Shown here piece after piece: positions 8,840 to 17,324 of a stretch of 64,000 nucleotides of DNA; position 1 is the stretch's first letter; each line of letters starts with the position of its first letter. This DNA comes from Kaistella sp. SH40-3 (GTDB taxonomy: Bacteria; Bacteroidota; Bacteroidia; Flavobacteriales; Weeksellaceae): NCBI RefSeq assembly GCF_030686865.1, contig NZ_JAQYUS010000004.1:62001-126000 (forward strand), written 5' to 3'. Under the pieces are notes generated by a model, which worked only from the letters and a program-made list of their open reading frames with translations, was not told where the DNA came from and did not search any database. The translations under genes were made by a program, and so were the position numbers.

Positions 8840-10369
8840 TTAACTCACCAAAACTTCTCCCGTCATTATTTCCGGAATTTCAATTCCCATGACTTTTAAA
8901 ATTGACGGCGCAACATCGCCTAATTTTCCAGGTTTCAGATTCCAGGTTCGGTCTTTATCCATTACAATCAATGGAACCAAATTGGTAGAATGCTGGGTGT
9001 TCGGACTTCCATCTGAATTTATCATTACATCTGAATTTCCGTGGTCTGCAAGAATGAAAACTGCATAATTATGTTCGTACGCTGCTGTTGCAACTCGGGA
9101 AATGCATTGATCAACTACCTCTGCTGCTTTTACTGCTGCTGAAAAGACACCTGTGTGACCAACCATATCGGTGTTGGCAAAATTTAAACAGATAAAATCT
9201 GCCGTTTCATTTTCAATCTCCGGAAGGATTTTTTCAGTAATATCGTACGCTGACATTTCAGGTTTAAAATCGTAAGTCGGAACTTCTTTCGGACTTGGAC
9301 ATAACAATCTTCTTTCTCCCACAAACTCTTCTTCTCTTCCACCAGAAAAGAAAAAGGTAACGTGTGGATATTTTTCTGTTTCAGCAACACGAATCTGTGT
9401 TCTTCCGTTTCTTTCTAAAATTTCACCTATCGTTTCGTGCAAAACTTCTTCATCGAAAACAACATGTACATTTTTGAAATTTTTATCGTAATTAGTTATT
9501 GTCACATAGTAAAGATTTAGCGGATGCATCCCAAATTCAGGAAATTCCTGCTGTGAAAGCACTTCTGTAATCTCTCGGCCGCGATCGGTTCTGAAGTTAA
9601 AACAGAAAACTACGTCATCATTTTCAATTTTTGCAACGGGTAAACTATTGTCCTTTAAGCAGATAATGGGTTTTAAAAACTCATCGGTTATTTCTGCTTC
9701 ATAATGATTTTCAATACTTTGAATCACGTCGCGAGTTTCTTCACCGATTCCGTTAACCATCGCATCGTAGGCTAATTTTACACGTTCCCATCTTTTATCA
9801 CGATCCATTGCGTAATATCGTCCAACAACTGTCGCCAATTTTCCGGTCGACGTTTTCATATGATCTAAGAGTTCCTGAATAAAAACTTTCCCGGAATGCG
9901 GATCACAATCTCTGCCGTCTGTAAAAGCATGCACATATACATTATCATTTAAACCAAACTCATGGGCAGCCGTAAGCAAACCTTTAAGGTGATTAATGTG
10001 TGAATGCACTCCACCGTCTGAAACCAAACCGATGAAATGCACGTTTTTATTATTGGTTAAAGCGTATTCAAATGCTTTGGTTATTGCGTTTTCCTTTCCT
10101 AAAGTTGCGTTTTCGACCGCCATATTGAGTTTTACCAAATTTTGGTAAACAACTCTTCCGGCTCCTAAGTTCATGTGACCAACTTCAGAATTCCCCATCT
10201 GTCCGAACGGTAAACCTACAGCAATTCCACTTGCTTCTAAAGTCGTATGTGGGAATTTTTCATAACAAGAATCGATGAAGGGAGTATTTGCCTGAGCAAT
10301 TGCAGAAACTTTTGGATCTGTTCCTAAGCCCCAACCGTCGAGTATGGCTAAAATGGCTTTTTTTGACAT
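8840..10369 (-). CDS. gpmI: 2,3-bisphosphoglycerate-independent phosphoglycerate mutase
   Basis: Interconverts 3- and 2-phosphoglycerate in glycolysis with two Mn ions and a phosphoserine intermediate. The product starts MSKKAILAILDGWGLG (metal-binding Asp) and has the active-site serine region GQMGNSEVGHMNLGAGR, then GLVSDGGVHSH, HAFTDGRDCDP and the C-terminal metal motifs NFANTDMVGHTG and ADHGNSD. It is 509 residues, a normal length. An upstream in-frame ATG at 10396 would add nine residues, but a TAAATTTG promoter element spans 10394-10401, so the ATG at 10369 is preferred. Transcribed alone. Confidence 0.97.
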   Translation of the reverse strand: MSKKAILAILDGWGLGTDPKVSAIAQANTPFIDSCYEKFPHTTLEASGIAVGLPFGQMGNSEVGHMNLGAGRVVYQNLVKLNMAVENATLGKENAITKAFEYALTNNKNVHFIGLVSDGGVHSHINHLKGLLTAAHEFGLNDNVYVHAFTDGRDCDPHSGKVFIQELLDHMKTSTGKLATVVGRYYAMDRDKRWERVKLAYDAMVNGIGEETRDVIQSIENHYEAEITDEFLKPIICLKDNSLPVAKIENDDVVFCFNFRTDRGREITEVLSQQEFPEFGMHPLNLYYVTITNYDKNFKNVHVVFDEEVLHETIGEILERNGRTQIRVAETEKYPHVTFFFSGGREEEFVGERRLLCPSPKEVPTYDFKPEMSAYDITEKILPEIENETADFICLNFANTDMVGHTGVFSAAVKAAEVVDQCISRVATAAYEHNYAVFILADHGNSDVMINSDGSPNTQHSTNLVPLIVMDKDRTWNLKPGKLGDVAPSILKVMGIEIPEIMTGEVLVS

Positions 10370-10393
10370 TTCTATTTTATTTTTGATTGAATA

Positions 10394-10401
10394 CAAATTT
10401 A
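10394..10401 (-). promoter_or_regulatory. Putative -7 promoter element of gpmI (TAAATTTG)
   Basis: TAAATTTG on the minus strand fits TAnnTTTG, 25 bases upstream of the chosen start at 10369. It overlaps the alternative ATG at 10396, which therefore should not be in the transcript. Confidence 0.5.
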
Positions 10402-10455
10402 GTGATTTAACAATTGTTTAGCGATTTATTTGGGATAAACTTATAAAAATCAATC

Positions 10456-10980
10456 CTAATTATTCAGTAGTTTCTCAAAGGCTTTTCTGGCTGAGCCACG
10501 AAAATAAACTTCACCACAATAGGTGTAATCTAATTTTTCTAAAATTTTCAACATGGGAATATTATCAAAATTGGTATCGACTTTTATACTGAAAACCTCA
10601 TTTGCAATTGCTGTTTTTTCAATTTCTTTAAAAATTTGTGTAGCAATTCCCTTTCCTGCAAATTCATTAGAAACGGACACTCGATGAACCACAACATATT
10701 TTCCGTCAGACAGCCATTCGCCTTCTATATTTTCGTAAGCAGGTTCTATGTCGAATATAATTGCGGCGTAACCAAGAATTTGTTCTTCTGAGGTTAAAAC
10801 ATATCCGTAATTATTTTTAAGATCATTTTCTACTGTTTCTGGATTAGGATAGCCATCTTGCCATTGTCTACTTCCATCCTTTTTCCTTCTTTCAATGGCG
10901 TGTTGAAGGATTTTCCAAATTATTTCTTTATCGTCTGAGTTTGCTTTTCTAAAATGAAATTGTTCTTCTGGTTTTGACAT
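10456..10980 (-). CDS. GNAT family N-acetyltransferase
   Basis: A 174-residue acetyltransferase of the GNAT fold. The acetyl-CoA pyrophosphate-binding segment is VVHRVSVSNEFAGKGIATQIFKEIEKTA, where the expected Q/R-x-x-G-x-G/A loop reads FAGKGIA. A following FSIKVDTNFDNIPMLKILEKLDYTYCG is the conserved C-terminal strand with the usual asparagine. The N-terminal part FRKANSDDKEIIWKILQHA is standard for the family. No substrate can be predicted. It is a single-gene unit with a TAAATTTG -7-like element 20 bases upstream, divergent from the sirtuin gene. Confidence 0.9.
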   Translation of the reverse strand: MSKPEEQFHFRKANSDDKEIIWKILQHAIERRKKDGSRQWQDGYPNPETVENDLKNNYGYVLTSEEQILGYAAIIFDIEPAYENIEGEWLSDGKYVVVHRVSVSNEFAGKGIATQIFKEIEKTAIANEVFSIKVDTNFDNIPMLKILEKLDYTYCGEVYFRGSARKAFEKLLNN

Positions 10981-10999
10981 TGATTTTGTTTTACTTTTA

Positions 11000-11007
11000 C
11001 AAATTTA
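11000..11007 (-). promoter_or_regulatory. Putative -7 promoter element of the GNAT gene (TAAATTTG)
   Basis: TAAATTTG on the minus strand, 20 bases upstream of the ATG at 10980, in the short divergent region shared with the sirtuin gene. Confidence 0.45.
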
Positions 11008-11084
11008 AAGAAGATTTATTTTTACTTAAGTTATTGACTAATTGAATGAATCATTTTTTATTCTTAATTTTAAAAAAAAGTGAA

Positions 11085-11774
11085 ATGAAAAAGAAATTAG
11101 TCGTTTTTTCCGGCGCAGGAATCTCTGCCGAAAGTGGCGTGCAAACTTTTCGTGATTCAAATGGATTATGGGAAAATCACCGTGTAGAAGATGTTGCGAG
11201 CCCTGAAGGTTTTGAAAGAAATTCACAGATGGTTTTGGATTTTTACAATGCAAGACGGAGACAGTTGAATGAAATAGAGCCAAATAAAGCACATTTAATT
11301 TTAGCAGAATTAGAAAACTATTTTGACGTAGAAATCATTACCCAAAATGTTGATGATTTATATGAGCGAGCAGGTTCAACTAAAGTAACCCATCTTCATG
11401 GTGAACTGAAAAAGGCGCGTCCTGTAAATTCTGAAAGCCCTATTATTCCTTGGGAAAATGATTTGAATGTTGGAGATTTAAATTCCGAGGGAATTCAACT
11501 GCGTCCACATATTGTTTGGTTTGGTGAAATGGTTCCGGAAATGGATAAGGCAATGGAAATTGCTTCTCATGCTGATTTGTTTTTAGTGGTCGGAACTTCC
11601 ATGTCAGTTTATCCTGCCGCAGGTTTAATTCATTATATCCCAGAAAACTGCAAAGTATATTTAATTGATCCGAATTTGGAAAATACCTATTCTGAAAACC
11701 AAAATCATTTTAAGACTACTGCTGTTGAAGGAATGAAATTGTTTAGAACGGCTATTTTAGAGAAGAATCATTAG
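11085..11774 (+). CDS. cobB: Class III (SIRT5/CobB-type) NAD-dependent protein deacylase
   Basis: Removes acyl groups from lysines using NAD. Counted from the ATG at 11085 (MKKKLVVFSGAG, 229 residues), the NAD-binding loop is GAGISAESGVQTFRD, the NVDD motif is TQNVDDLYERAG, and the catalytic His is H105 in THLHGEL. Y54 and R57 in FYNARR match the Tyr-x-x-Arg pair that binds succinyl or malonyl groups in class III sirtuins, so desuccinylase activity is likely. The usual four zinc cysteines are absent: residues 107-145 hold none. The frame stays open upstream to an ATG at 11046, but that adds a poor 13-residue leader, so the later start is chosen. Confidence 0.93.
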   Translation: MKKKLVVFSGAGISAESGVQTFRDSNGLWENHRVEDVASPEGFERNSQMVLDFYNARRRQLNEIEPNKAHLILAELENYFDVEIITQNVDDLYERAGSTKVTHLHGELKKARPVNSESPIIPWENDLNVGDLNSEGIQLRPHIVWFGEMVPEMDKAMEIASHADLFLVVGTSMSVYPAAGLIHYIPENCKVYLIDPNLENTYSENQNHFKTTAVEGMKLFRTAILEKNH

Positions 11775-11823
11775 AAATAAAAATGATAATCTATTTTAAA
11801 AGCCTTTTAATTAAGTTTAAAAA

Positions 11824-11857
11824 AATAAAAAGTCAATTTAAAAACTGACTTTTTATT
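11824..11857. terminator. Bidirectional hairpin terminator after the sirtuin gene
   Basis: Perfect 12-base arms, AATAAAAAGTCA and TGACTTTTTATT, with a 10-base loop. It sits between the convergent sirtuin and response regulator genes and could act on both strands. Confidence 0.75.
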
Positions 11858-11923
11858 ATTCCTCACCATTTGTGTTGTTTTTTCTCTGAACTACAAAAGT
11901 AAATCTTTAACATACAAAAAGAA

Positions 11924-11939
11924 AGGGTGAAATCACCCT
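11924..11939 (-). terminator. Intrinsic terminator of the two-component operon
   Basis: AGGGTGA and TCACCCT arms with a very short loop lie just past the response regulator stop. On the minus strand the hairpin is followed by TTCTTTTTG. Confidence 0.7.
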
Positions 11940-11942
11940 AAA

Positions 11943-12590
11943 TTAACACATATCATGTTTTATTGCAAACATCACGATTCCTACTCTACTTTTAACATTG
12001 AGTTTAGCAAATACGGAATCTCTATATCCATCTATAGTTCTGGGACTTACACACATTTGTTCAGCGATTTCTTTATACGTAAGTTCAGAACATGCAAGTT
12101 TTACAAATTCTACTTCGCGTTCCTTAAGTGAATTTGTAATGTCACTAGTTACTCTTTCTTCTGTTTTAATTTTAAGTAGACTTTGGGTAACAATGTCAGT
12201 ATAAAAAACACCTTTTTCATGCACGATATTAATCGCATCAAAAAGGATATTAGGAGACATATCTTTTAGTAAATATCCTTTTGCTCCTGCTTTCAACATA
12301 CTGATAATTGTGGATTCATTATCTTCCATTGTTAGAGCAATTACCTTAAGATCAGGATACCTTTTCGCCAGTTCTGCAGTGGTCTCAATCCCATTTTTTC
12401 GCGGCATATTGATGTCCATTAAGACTACTTCAGGAAGATTCTTTTGCGTTTGCAACTGTTTTAAAAAATCCTCACCATTAAAGCAATTCATCACCACTTC
12501 AAATTTCGGATTAAATGAAATCATATTTTCTATCGCTTTAGAAACCAATTTATGGTCATCTACAATTGCAATTTTTATTTTTTCCATCAT
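11943..12590 (-). CDS. NarL/LuxR-family response regulator
   Basis: A 215-residue response regulator. The receiver (about 5-125) has the acidic pair D11-D12 in IVDDH, the phosphoacceptor D59 in VVLMDINMP and the conserved lysine in KGYLLKD, so it should be phosphorylatable. The C-terminal LuxR-type HTH (about 150-210) reads LKEREVEFVKLACSELTYKEIAEQMCVSPRTIDGYRD. Its start overlaps the histidine kinase stop by four bases (ATGA), which makes the kinase its obvious partner. A second Met follows the first and may equally be the start. Target genes are unknown. Confidence 0.95.
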   Translation of the reverse strand: MMEKIKIAIVDDHKLVSKAIENMISFNPKFEVVMNCFNGEDFLKQLQTQKNLPEVVLMDINMPRKNGIETTAELAKRYPDLKVIALTMEDNESTIISMLKAGAKGYLLKDMSPNILFDAINIVHEKGVFYTDIVTQSLLKIKTEERVTSDITNSLKEREVEFVKLACSELTYKEIAEQMCVSPRTIDGYRDSVFAKLNVKSRVGIVMFAIKHDMC

Positions 12591-13363
12591 GTAGGTTTTT
12601 TATAAGTAATCTCTATTTGTGTCCCAAGATTTTCGGTCGATGAAATATTAAAACTGGCATTTATAATTTTTGCTCGGTTTTTAATATTGGTTAAACCGCT
12701 TCCATCGTCTCGCTGATTTGTGTTAAATCCAATTCCATAATCATTGATGTTAATTTGAATAAAATCAATCTGGTCTTCAATCTTTACTGATAGTTTATGT
12801 GACTTAGCATGTTTGATTACATTATTAACGCATTCCTGAATAATCCTAAATAGAATGAGTGCGTGATCTGGTTTTATTTCAAGATCATGATTATTAATCT
12901 GGAAATCTACATCCATTAGTTGCAATCTCTCGATTCTAGAAATCTCTCTTTCCAAAGATTCTACAAGACCGAAATGCGTTACCTGTTTGCTTATAAAAAC
13001 TTTAGACAGGTTTCTAATATCCTGAATACATTCACCAATTAACATATTGATTTCATGTGCAATATTTGTTTTATCCTTTTCCGCAGCCATTTCAATTTTA
13101 TTGGTCATCAACCTTGCTACAGATAATTTTTGACCTAAATCGTCATGAAGTTCCTGACCGATATAATTTAGGGTTTGCTCCTTAATCTCTACTTGCGCTA
13201 TTGCCAACTCCTGTATAAAAAGGGCTTCTTTTTTTTGTTGAAACAAAAGAAGTTCTGATTTTTTTTTAATAAAAACGCCATAAACTAAAACCATCATTAA
13301 TATTACAATAAGAATGATAAAAGTAGATATGGTCAGCAGAAAGTCGGTTTCTGTAAGGTTCAC
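12587..13363 (-). CDS. Membrane sensor histidine kinase (HisKA_3 type)
   Basis: A 258-residue kinase. A single N-terminal membrane helix (about 9-32) has almost no extracytoplasmic domain. It is followed by a dimerization helix with phosphoacceptor H73 in GQELHDDLGQKL and an HATPase domain with an N-box QECVNNVIKHAKSH and a G-box DDGSGLTNIKNRA. The start codon is GTG at 13363, overlapping the stop of the upstream membrane protein gene (GTGA). With no sensor domain of its own, it may take its signal from that multi-pass protein. The cognate regulator follows with a four-base overlap. Confidence 0.93.
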   Translation of the reverse strand: MNLTETDFLLTISTFIILIVILMMVLVYGVFIKKKSELLLFQQKKEALFIQELAIAQVEIKEQTLNYIGQELHDDLGQKLSVARLMTNKIEMAAEKDKTNIAHEINMLIGECIQDIRNLSKVFISKQVTHFGLVESLEREISRIERLQLMDVDFQINNHDLEIKPDHALILFRIIQECVNNVIKHAKSHKLSVKIEDQIDFIQININDYGIGFNTNQRDDGSGLTNIKNRAKIINASFNISSTENLGTQIEITYKKPT

Positions 13364-14025
13364 TTTTTAATATTAATATTTTTTGCTAAAATCGCTCCAA
13401 TTATTAAAATAGAATAACCAATAACGTTAACAATCAATAAAATTAAGAAAAAAATGTTAATACTCATTAATTTCATTGCACTATTACTGATTATCAAAAG
13501 AGGAGTTACTCCCAAGTAGATAGACATCAACCCAATACACGCCCAAAGGGGGAAGTAATATTTGATTCTGAGGACTTTATCTGAATTAAAAGTTTCGTGC
13601 AAAACCAAATAAACATTTCCAAGTAACAAAAGCACTTCAATAAAATAAAATTTAAAAGGAAAAGTCGTAAAGAAATTGTCCGAAAAGATTGCAAAAAGAC
13701 CATAAGATCCCAGAAATATAATAATGGTAATAAGATTTATTCTTTTTGACTTTTCCAACTCCAAAACCTGGCGGAAGTATAAAAAGAAAAGTAAGAAGAC
13801 TAATAAATTTGTTCCTACGGAATACAGCGGAACACTATTGAATCTAGGAATACTAAACCGTATTGTAAAAAGAAATGTATCAATGCAGAGGACAAGCGCA
13901 GTTGCAATAATAAAATATATAATCCCGATTCCTAATTCTTTTTTTTTGAGGAGCATTAATACTAAAAATAATGCTACTAATGAAAGTTGAATAATACTTG
14001 CAACTTCTTTGTTCCATTCTATCAT
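13360..14025 (-). CDS. Multi-pass membrane protein, possible sensor subunit of the two-component system
   Basis: No family was recognised. The 221-residue product is very hydrophobic, with about seven predicted membrane segments (roughly 11-25, 31-54, 67-86, 96-113, 123-142, 154-176 and 185-214), a short soluble N-terminus and a lysine-rich end (AKNINIKK). A seven-helix layout resembles the membrane sensor modules that are often fused to histidine kinases (7TMR-like). Here it is a separate gene whose stop overlaps the kinase start by four bases. I infer that it passes a signal to the kinase. It begins 10 bases after the small gene at 14036-14446, which may be in the same transcript. Confidence 0.75.
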   Translation of the reverse strand: MIEWNKEVASIIQLSLVALFLVLMLLKKKELGIGIIYFIIATALVLCIDTFLFTIRFSIPRFNSVPLYSVGTNLLVFLLFFLYFRQVLELEKSKRINLITIIIFLGSYGLFAIFSDNFFTTFPFKFYFIEVLLLLGNVYLVLHETFNSDKVLRIKYYFPLWACIGLMSIYLGVTPLLIISNSAMKLMSINIFFLILLIVNVIGYSILIIGAILAKNINIKK

Positions 14026-14035
14026 TATGCGAAAT

Positions 14036-14446
14036 TTAATAAGGTGGACAAATTTGTCCGTAGTTTAAATTTGGAAGATCTTCTTCTTCACCATCGGCAA
14101 TTTTTAATGCTATTTTTTCTGATAATGACGAATCCATATCATGAGGCGAAAAAAAGATGGTTTGATATCCCTGATATTTTGGATTTAAGCGAGAGTCGGA
14201 ATTATTGTCAGCATATTTACCTAAAGTTACTCTGATTCCTTTATTTTTAATTCCCTTTTTCTCCATTCCCTCCCGAATCAAATTGATATATTCCTGCAAA
14301 ACTTCTAAATCATAATTAAAATGTTTTGCATCATTTTTATCTTTAGGTCTTCTGGCGTTAATCGCTTCGTAATTCGTTTTGTCATACTCCTTAGCAAGTA
14401 GGTCACTTTGCTGTTTAGAAATCAAATGCTTTTGTAAATCGCTCAT
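14036..14446 (-). CDS. Conserved hypothetical protein (136 residues)
   Basis: No domain was recognised. The product is soluble and charged, with an N-terminal helical region rich in Lys and Asp (SDLQKHLISKQQSDLLAKEY) and a middle part with an EYINLIREGMEKKGIKNKGIRV helix-strand unit. The C-terminal segment YQTIFFSPHDMDSS is followed by a tail ending GQICPPY. Its close spacing (10 bases) to the membrane sensor gene suggests cotranscription with the two-component system, but no functional link can be shown. Codon use and composition look like those of the neighbours. Confidence 0.7.
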   Translation of the reverse strand: MSDLQKHLISKQQSDLLAKEYDKTNYEAINARRPKDKNDAKHFNYDLEVLQEYINLIREGMEKKGIKNKGIRVTLGKYADNNSDSRLNPKYQGYQTIFFSPHDMDSSLSEKIALKIADGEEEDLPNLNYGQICPPY

Positions 14447-14637
14447 GGTTTTTTTTATTTAATTTTTAACAAATTTAAAATTAATTTACAGTTAATAACA
14501 AGTGAAAACACCCTAAACAAAATTTCATTGAAGATAATCAATTTAAAAGAGCCATTTTTTGCTATTAAAGTATAATTTCCCTAAATTTCGGATTCTCATT
14601 TTTTCCAAAGTTTCATCAACATAATAATCTTATAAAA

Positions 14638-15306
14638 ATGTTAGAATTTTCTACAATTACAGAGAATTATAAAAAGGTTATCTCAACCATACCCTCGAAT
14701 GTTCAACTGGTGGCTGTTTCAAAAACCCATCCCATAGACCAAATAAAGCACCTTTATGATTTGGGTCAAAGAATATTCGGCGAAAACAAAGTTCAGGAAT
14801 TAGAAGACAAACACTTAGAACTTCCTCAGGACATTCAATGGCATCTTATCGGTCATTTACAAACCAATAAAGTGAAATATATTGCGCCATACATCGATAC
14901 AATTCAGAGTGTTGATTCTGAAAAACTGCTGGCTGAAATCGATAAACAAGCGTTGAAAAATGAAAGAAAAATTAAAGTTTTGCTTCAGGTAAAAATCGCA
15001 GAAGAAGACACCAAATACGGTTTAGAAATTCACGAAGCAAAAGAATTATACCTCGATTACCTCAATGGTAAATTTCCTAATGTAATTGTTACTGGCTTAA
15101 TGGGCATGGCTACTTTTACCGAAGATAAAAATCAGGTAAAAAAAGAATTCTCTTTACTGAAGCATCTTTTTGATCAACTTTCGAGGCAACAAAAACTAGA
15201 AATTTTATCTATGGGAATGAGTGATGACTACCCAATTGCAATTGAATGTGGTGCCAATTCAGTCCGTGTAGGTTCAGCAATTTTCGGTCACAAAAATTAC
15301 GCCTAA
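14638..15306 (+). CDS. YggS/PLPBP family PLP homeostasis protein
   Basis: A PLP-binding TIM-barrel protein that buffers pyridoxal phosphate without known enzyme activity. In the 222-residue product the PLP lysine lies in VQLVAVSKTHPIDQIK. Further family signatures are FGENKVQELEDK, IQWHLIGHLQTNKVKYI, GLMGMATF and the phosphate-binding end LSMGMSDDYPIAIECGANSVRVGSAIFG. It matches the bacterial family in length. It is followed after 78 bases by an NtrC-like regulator gene in the same direction, but nothing suggests a functional link. The start is the first ATG of the frame and lies at the beginning of the conserved region. Confidence 0.94.
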   Translation: MLEFSTITENYKKVISTIPSNVQLVAVSKTHPIDQIKHLYDLGQRIFGENKVQELEDKHLELPQDIQWHLIGHLQTNKVKYIAPYIDTIQSVDSEKLLAEIDKQALKNERKIKVLLQVKIAEEDTKYGLEIHEAKELYLDYLNGKFPNVIVTGLMGMATFTEDKNQVKKEFSLLKHLFDQLSRQQKLEILSMGMSDDYPIAIECGANSVRVGSAIFGHKNYA

Positions 15307-15384
15307 TTACCTTTTAGGAACGATTATTGCTACACAATCTGCAAATTTCAGACAATATTTTTATTAAATCCCTAAATTTTTATA

Positions 15385-16569
15385 ATGCAAAAAATCTTAA
15401 TTGTTGAAGATGAAAAATCTATTTCCGGCGTACTACACAGTATACTTTCCGAAGAATTACCTGATTATGAATTCATAATTGCAGATGACGGATTAGAAGG
15501 ACTTAAACAAATAGAAAAAGAAGATTTCGCCTTGGTGCTTTCAGATATTAAAATGCCTAAAGTTTCGGGCACAGAACTACTTAAACAAGCATTGCAAATT
15601 AAACCAGACACCACTTTTGTCATGATTTCTGGTCATGCTGACATTGATACTGCCGTAGATTGCTTAAAAGTGGGTGCTTACGATTTCATATCAAAACCGA
15701 TCGACATCAACCGATTGATCACAAGTGTAAAAAACGCTTTAGATAAAAGAAATTTACAAAAATCTAATCAGCATTTAAAAAGTGAAAACACGACTTTAAA
15801 AAAGAAGGTTAATAAAAAATTTCAGATGATTGGTCAATCTCCTGCTTTAAAGAAAATTCAGGATATGATTGAAAAAGTGGCGCCATCTGATGCGCGCGTT
15901 TTAATAACTGGTCCAAACGGTGCGGGGAAAGAATTGGTAGCACACGCAATTCATGCGCAAAGTGACCGTAGCAAAGGACCGATGATCGAAGTAAACTGTG
16001 CAGCGATTCCATCTGAACTAATTGAATCAGAATTATTTGGACACGTTAAAGGAAGTTTTACCGGAGCAATAAAAGACAAACAGGGAAAATTTGAATTAGC
16101 CAATAATGGAACTATTTTCCTGGATGAAATTGGAGATATGTCTCTCATTGCACAAGCTAAAGTTCTTCGTGCTTTACAAGAAAGTAAAGTTTCCCCAGTA
16201 GGAAGCGATAAAGAAATTAAGGTTGATGTAAGAGTTTTGGCTGCAACCAATAAAAATATGCAGGAAGAAATAAAAGCAGGGAAATTCAGAGAAGATCTTT
16301 ACCACCGCCTTTCTGTAATTGAAATTTATGTTCCTTCTTTAGACGAAAGAAAAGATGATATCAAACTTTTAGTAAAACACTTTGCTAAAATTATTTCCGA
16401 AGAACATGGCACTGCTTTGAAAGATTTTGATGATAAAGCTATTAAAGCCCTAGAAAACTTTAGTTGGACAGGAAATATTCGGGAACTGAGAAACGTGGTA
16501 GAACGGTTAATTATTCTGGGATCGCAAACAATTACTGCAGAAGATGTTGCAAGTTTTGTAAGAAAATAA
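15385..16569 (+). CDS. NtrC-family sigma-54 activator lacking a DNA-binding domain
   Basis: A 394-residue response regulator. The receiver (1-120) has D9 and phosphoacceptor D54 in LVLSDIKMP. A charged coiled linker (about 118-142) leads to an AAA+ sigma-54 interaction domain (about 147-375) with Walker A GPNGAGKE (176-183), the sigma-54 contact loop GSFTGA (223-228, with Ser for the usual Ala) and Walker B GTIFLDEIGD. The protein stops at SQTITAEDVASFVRK, right where the Fis-type HTH would follow, so it lacks the usual DNA-binding domain. No kinase gene is adjacent. It may activate sigma-54 from solution, as reported for H. pylori FlgR. A strong terminator follows. Confidence 0.92.
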   Translation: MQKILIVEDEKSISGVLHSILSEELPDYEFIIADDGLEGLKQIEKEDFALVLSDIKMPKVSGTELLKQALQIKPDTTFVMISGHADIDTAVDCLKVGAYDFISKPIDINRLITSVKNALDKRNLQKSNQHLKSENTTLKKKVNKKFQMIGQSPALKKIQDMIEKVAPSDARVLITGPNGAGKELVAHAIHAQSDRSKGPMIEVNCAAIPSELIESELFGHVKGSFTGAIKDKQGKFELANNGTIFLDEIGDMSLIAQAKVLRALQESKVSPVGSDKEIKVDVRVLAATNKNMQEEIKAGKFREDLYHRLSVIEIYVPSLDERKDDIKLLVKHFAKIISEEHGTALKDFDDKAIKALENFSWTGNIRELRNVVERLIILGSQTITAEDVASFVRK

Positions 16570-16611
16570 ACGTTTCTTTTTTCTTAATTAAAAGAGAATT
16601 CTCCAAGATAT

Positions 16612-16645
16612 AACCAAAGCATTAAATTTTGCTTTGGTTTTTTAT
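16612..16645 (+). terminator. Intrinsic terminator after the NtrC-like gene
   Basis: Ten-base arms AACCAAAGCA and TGCTTTGGTT with an eight-base loop are followed by TTTTTTA on the plus strand. Confidence 0.85.
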
Positions 16646-16721
16646 TGTTTTCAATGTCAATTTGGCATATTAGATGCTTTTTGTTTTTTAGTTTTAAAGT
16701 GAAATTTATAAAATTAAAACG

Positions 16722-17324
16722 ATGAAAAACAAAATCCCTCCGCAGAAAATTGGTGCTGAAAGTGAAGCAATTTCAATAATAACTTTTGAAAATGCAGAAT
16801 TAGCGAAAGCTCATTTTGAAACAGTAAAAAAGCGCTTTTTGGATATTAATTCATGGGAACTTTTTGCTGGCGAAAATAAAGCTGAATTTTCTCTTCGTGA
16901 CGAAAAAGGAAATCTCATTTTAGATCAACCGAAAGTGGGGAATTATGTGAGTATTAAAATTCCTTTGCTTCATAATCCAGATGATGATGGATTAGACTGG
17001 GTGAAAATTGAAGTTTTTGAAGAAGAAAAAGAAGAACACTATGAAGCAGTTTATATCAGAGTTAGGCCAACTCCAAATCCGAAAAGTTCTACTGATGAAA
17101 TTACTCATTTTCTAAAGTCAACCGCGACTTCTAATTTTTTTATTACAAGAAAAGGGAAAGAAATTTCAGCAGAAGTTTATGCTCGAAACGAAGTTCCCAA
17201 CTCAAAAGACAAATCGTTAACTGAAAAAATACGCAATAAATTAGTTGCTATTGGCGGAATGTTAATTGGCAGTAAAATTCAGTGGGAAGGTTTAACAGAT
17301 GGATTATTAAAATATGAAAAATAA
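16722..17324 (+). CDS. Conserved hypothetical protein (200 residues)
   Basis: I do not recognise a family. The product is soluble with no signal peptide, acidic in the middle (DDDGLDWVKIEVFEEEKEEHYE) and ends with GMLIGSKIQWEGLTDGLLKYEK. Its strand-rich first part (FSLRDEKGNLILDQPKVGNYVSIKIPL) and VYIRVRPTPNP look like a beta-sandwich or SRPBCC-like domain with a polyproline turn. The last 11 bases overlap the start of the DUF72 gene, so the two are translationally coupled and may act together. The function is unknown. Confidence 0.75.
   Translation: MKNKIPPQKIGAESEAISIITFENAELAKAHFETVKKRFLDINSWELFAGENKAEFSLRDEKGNLILDQPKVGNYVSIKIPLLHNPDDDGLDWVKIEVFEEEKEEHYEAVYIRVRPTPNPKSSTDEITHFLKSTATSNFFITRKGKEISAEVYARNEVPNSKDKSLTEKIRNKLVAIGGMLIGSKIQWEGLTDGLLKYEK

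Noticed and set aside
14046-14059. Perfect 14-base palindrome GGACAAATTTGTCC near the membrane sensor operon
   Set aside because: It lies inside the 3' end of the 136-residue gene, and several palindromes of this size are expected by chance in 64 kb, so I do not claim an operator.
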